Origin: Micropruina glycogenica
Lineage (GTDB): Bacteria > Actinomycetota > Actinomycetes > Propionibacteriales > Propionibacteriaceae
Length of the DNA stretch: 64,000 nt
NCBI RefSeq assembly: GCF_900289045.1
Contig: NZ_LT985188.1
Location: 2,790,001-2,854,000 of the forward strand
Direction of reading: 5' to 3'
Below the pieces are notes generated by a model, which saw only the letters and a list, made by a program, of their open reading frames with translations, did no database searches and was not told where the DNA came from. Below, piece by piece: positions 61,541-64,000 of the stretch. Within the stretch, counting starts at the first letter, position 1; each line of letters starts with the position of its first letter. A program made the translations under genes and the position numbers.

Positions 61541-62559
61541 CGTGTTCTCAACCTCGGATCGATCAGGCCGTACAACAGGTCGACCACCAGGTTCACCAGG
61601 GCGTACACCAGCGCGATGAACACGATGAAGCCCTGCAGCACCGCGAAGTCGAGGTTCGAGATCGCCTCGAACAGGTACGAGCCGATGCCGTTGAACGCGA
61701 ACACCGACTCGGTGAGCACCGCGCCAGACAGCAGCGCGCCGGTCTGCAGGCCGATGGTAGTGGTCACGGGCAGCAGCGCGTTGCGCAGCACGTGCCGGCG
61801 GCTGATCAGGCCGGGGTCGAGGCCCTTTGCGCGGGCGGTGCGCACGTAGTCCTCGTGCAGTACGTCCAGCACCGAGGCCCGGGTCATGCGCACGATGATG
61901 GCCAGCGGAATGCTGCCCAGCGCGATGGCGGGCAGAATCAGGTGCAGGATGGCGTCCCACGCGGCGTCGAACTCGCCGGTGAGCAGGCCGTCCAGCACGT
62001 AGAAGTTGGTCACGTGGGTGGCGTCGATGGTGACCGTCTGTCTACCCGACGACGGCAGCACGGCGAGAAACTTCAGGCCGGGCAGCCCGACCGCGAACAC
62101 GACCTTGAGCAGATAGGCGAGCACGAAGACCGGAATCACCACGCCGCCCAGCGAGGCCGACACGGTGAGCGTGTCGAGAATGCCGCCGGCCCGTTTGGCG
62201 GCCAGGTAGCCCAGCGGAATGCCAATCACGACCGCGAACAGCAGCGCCGCCACCGCCAGTTCGACAGTGGCCGGAAACCGCAGCATGAAGGTCTCGAGCA
62301 CCGGCTCTCCGGTGCGTGGGCTGTTGCCGAAGTCGCCGCGAATGAGTTGGCCCACGTACGTGACGTACTGCTGCAGCAAGGGTTGGTTGAACCCGTACTG
62401 CTCGTTGATTCGCGCGATCGCTTCGGGGGTCGCCTTCTCGCCCAGCAGCGCGCGAGCGGGATCTCCGGGCAGGGACCGCAGCCAGACGAACAGGAGCACG
62501 CTGAGACCGAACAGCACCGGGATCATGAGCAGAATCCGGCGGACGGCGAACCTGAGCAT
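61537..62559 (-). CDS. Oligopeptide ABC transporter permease (DppB/OppB type)
   Basis: 340 residues from ATG 62559 with GAAAGG upstream. Six transmembrane helices; the N-terminal helix (RRILLMIPVLFGLSVLLFVWL), FGNSPRTGEPV near residue 77 and the EAA loop HEDYVRTARAKGLDPGLISRRHVLRNAL near 230 are those of DppB. First permease of the operon, 206 bp after the binding-protein gene, with family B repeats between them. Confidence 0.95.
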   Translation of the reverse strand: MLRFAVRRILLMIPVLFGLSVLLFVWLRSLPGDPARALLGEKATPEAIARINEQYGFNQPLLQQYVTYVGQLIRGDFGNSPRTGEPVLETFMLRFPATVELAVAALLFAVVIGIPLGYLAAKRAGGILDTLTVSASLGGVVIPVFVLAYLLKVVFAVGLPGLKFLAVLPSSGRQTVTIDATHVTNFYVLDGLLTGEFDAAWDAILHLILPAIALGSIPLAIIVRMTRASVLDVLHEDYVRTARAKGLDPGLISRRHVLRNALLPVTTTIGLQTGALLSGAVLTESVFAFNGIGSYLFEAISNLDFAVLQGFIVFIALVYALVNLVVDLLYGLIDPRLRTR

Positions 62560-62649
62560 GCGCTGCCTTTCAGTCCGGGAGCCGGATCGGGCCCACGTAA
62601 TCGTGGTACCGACCCGGCCCTTCGATCAAGCGTTTCGGCTGAGTGCTGC

Positions 62650-62765
62650 TGGCCGAGGTGTCGAGATCGCTGGCCGAGCTTGTCGAGATCGCTGGCCGAG
62701 CTTGTCGAGACCCGAACCGAGGTTTCGACAAGCTCAACCAACGACAAGCTCAACCAACGACAGGC
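62650..62765. repeat. Family B repeat cluster inside the peptide importer operon
   Basis: Four or five copies of GGCCGAGCTTGTCGAGAT and the inverse TTTCGACAAGCTCAACCAAC lie back to back between the binding-protein gene and the first permease gene. The hairpin potential may reduce read-through, keeping the binding protein more abundant than the membrane parts. Confidence 0.8.
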
Positions 62766-64000
62766 TCACTTGCTGATCGTGACGAGGTTCCAGACCTCGT
62801 CCTGCACCGGCGAGGGGGTGTAGCCCTGCACACCCTTGCCGAATGCCAGGGACGGCGGTGCGTGGGTGAGCGGAACGCCCGGCACGAAGTCGGCGATCAT
62901 CTTGTTGATCTCTTCGTACTTGGCCTTCTGTGCGGCCGCGTCACCCGTCTCACGAGCCTCCTTCAGCGCCTTGAACAGCTCCGGATTGTCGAAGCCCCAT
63001 TCGTTCGCCTTGCCACCGAAGAACACGCCGACGAAGTTGTCGGGATCGTTGTAGTCGCCGGTCCAGCCCAGCAGGTGAATGCCGTGGCTGCTGCCGCCCT
63101 GAATCAGGTTCAGGTAGTCCGGATTCCACTTGCTGGCCACCGGGGTGACCTTGATGCCGACCGCCTCGAGCTGGGCCTTCAACGAGGTGTAGATGTCTTC
63201 GGGCGAGGGCATGTAGGGCCGTGAAACGCCGGTGGGGTAGTTGAAGTCCAGGGTCAGGTTCTCCTGCCCCGCCTCCTTCAACAACTGCTTGGCCTTGTCG
63301 GGGTCGTAGCCGTACTTGGTCACCTGGTCGGTCCAGCCGGTGACGTTGTCGGGCATGAAGTTGATCGCCGCCGTGGTGCCCTCGGGCATCACCTGCTTGA
63401 TCAGAGCGTCCTTGTCGATCGCGTAGGCGATGGCCTGACGCACCTTGATGTCGGACAAAGCCTTCACCTTCTGGTTCATGCCCAGGTAGAGGATGTTGAA
63501 CGCCGGCCGGTTGAGAATCTGGAAGCCACCGTCCTTCAGGGTCTGCTGGTCGGCCGGAGCAACCAGGTCGTAGCCGTCGATGGTGCCGGCCTGCAGTTCC
63601 TGGGTGCGCGCCTTGGCGTCGCTGATCGTGCGAATGATCACCGTCGAAACCTTGGCCTTCTCACCCCAGTAGTTGTCGTTGCGCTTCAGGGTCACGGACT
63701 GGCCGCGATCCCACTTCTCGAAGACGAACGGGCCGGTGCCGGTGGGGTGGGCGGTGGCGTACTCCGAGAACCGGGGATCCTTTTCCGTGCCGCCCGTGTT
63801 GTCGGCGTCGTACTTCTTCAGCGCCGTGGGCGACTGCATCGAGAAGGCCGGCAGGGTCATCGCGTCAGGAAAGTGCACGAACGCGCTGTTGAGGTTGATG
63901 GTCGCCTCGGTGGCGCTGGTGGCCTCGCAGTTCTTGTACAGGGCGTCGCCCGAGGTGGGCCCGGTCTTGAAGCCGCGCATCAGCTTGCCGTAGTAGTACG
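62766..64000 (-). CDS. Oligopeptide-binding protein of ABC importer (family 5 SBP; 5' end outside window)
   Basis: About 411 residues are visible; the frame is open to the window end (YYYGKLMRGF), so the signal peptide and first part lie outside. SBP_bac_5 features are present: GTGPFVFEKWDRGQSVTLKRNDNYWGE, LGMNQKVKALSDIKVRQAIAYAIDKDALI, YGYDPDKAKQLLKEAG and WTGDYNDPDNF. It delivers oligopeptides (or another solute of this family) to the DppBC-type permeases encoded downstream. Confidence 0.95.
   Translation of the reverse strand, partial: YYYGKLMRGFKTGPTSGDALYKNCEATSATEATINLNSAFVHFPDAMTLPAFSMQSPTALKKYDADNTGGTEKDPRFSEYATAHPTGTGPFVFEKWDRGQSVTLKRNDNYWGEKAKVSTVIIRTISDAKARTQELQAGTIDGYDLVAPADQQTLKDGGFQILNRPAFNILYLGMNQKVKALSDIKVRQAIAYAIDKDALIKQVMPEGTTAAINFMPDNVTGWTDQVTKYGYDPDKAKQLLKEAGQENLTLDFNYPTGVSRPYMPSPEDIYTSLKAQLEAVGIKVTPVASKWNPDYLNLIQGGSSHGIHLLGWTGDYNDPDNFVGVFFGGKANEWGFDNPELFKALKEARETGDAAAQKAKYEEINKMIADFVPGVPLTHAPPSLAFGKGVQGYTPSPVQDEVWNLVTISK

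Overview
The window is high-GC DNA from an actinomycete. The markers are a GTP-type PEP carboxykinase, a WhiB-type regulator, a DUF222/HNH protein, a DUF1707 protein, a mycobacterial-type ATP-dependent ligase (LigB), frequent GTG starts and many 4-nt GTGA/ATGA overlaps. The very frequent short repeats of the type GGTTGAGCTTGTCGAAAC and the overall gene content suggest a member of the Propionibacteriales (Propionibacteriaceae-like). That placement is an inference; no rRNA gene is present.

Layout. 0-9.4 kb: peptidases (DUF885, M3), a YCII protein, a 3-methyladenine-type DNA glycosylase, LigB and a divergent beta-carbonic anhydrase. 9.4-18.6 kb: tRNA-Arg, pckG, a DUF222/HNH protein, a lipoprotein, then a minus-strand UvrA-like protein coupled to a membrane protein, and a thioredoxin/DUF4395 pair. 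18.6-21.1 kb: a polar amino-acid ABC importer. 21.2-21.8 kb: two convergent genes, each missing its 3' half, joined tail to tail. 22-27 kb: a secreted beta-helix-like protein, a CopC/DyP/PCuAC copper-heme group and a LarA-type lactate racemase homologue. 27-30.5 kb: a znuA-znuC-znuB-zur zinc operon. 30.5-39.2 kb: an accessory-looking segment with a broken PEP-synthase-like gene, a two-component system, a multicopper oxidase, a CPH-type copper ATPase and a Met-rich membrane protein that share a CsoR-like palindrome. It is flanked by about 600 bp and 490 bp without recognisable genes and ends at a tRNA-Ser. 39.5-47.7 kb: an LCP cell-wall ligase, a second tRNA-Ser, a quinone oxidoreductase, DUF2750 and a heterodimeric ABC exporter with one consensus and one degenerate ATP site. 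48-50.5 kb: an ABC-2 exporter. 50.8-58.3 kb: a TetR regulator and membrane protein divergent from a triple operator, DUF1707, a small GNPGP-repeat protein, a DUF1800/DUF1501 pair, a DUF4921 GalT-like protein and a WhiB-HTH fusion. 58.4-64 kb: an oligopeptide ABC importer, with its binding protein cut by the window end.

Interspersed repeats are a major feature. Four 68-bp nested palindromes (family A), more than ten GGTTGAGC-TTGTCGA elements (family B), CCGGCG-GCCGG hairpins including a 57-bp tandem array (family C) and a GGCGTGAGTTGGG palindrome family (family D) fill most intergenic gaps. In two places family B has entered coding sequence, in the znuA linker and at the N terminus of the dipeptide ATPase.
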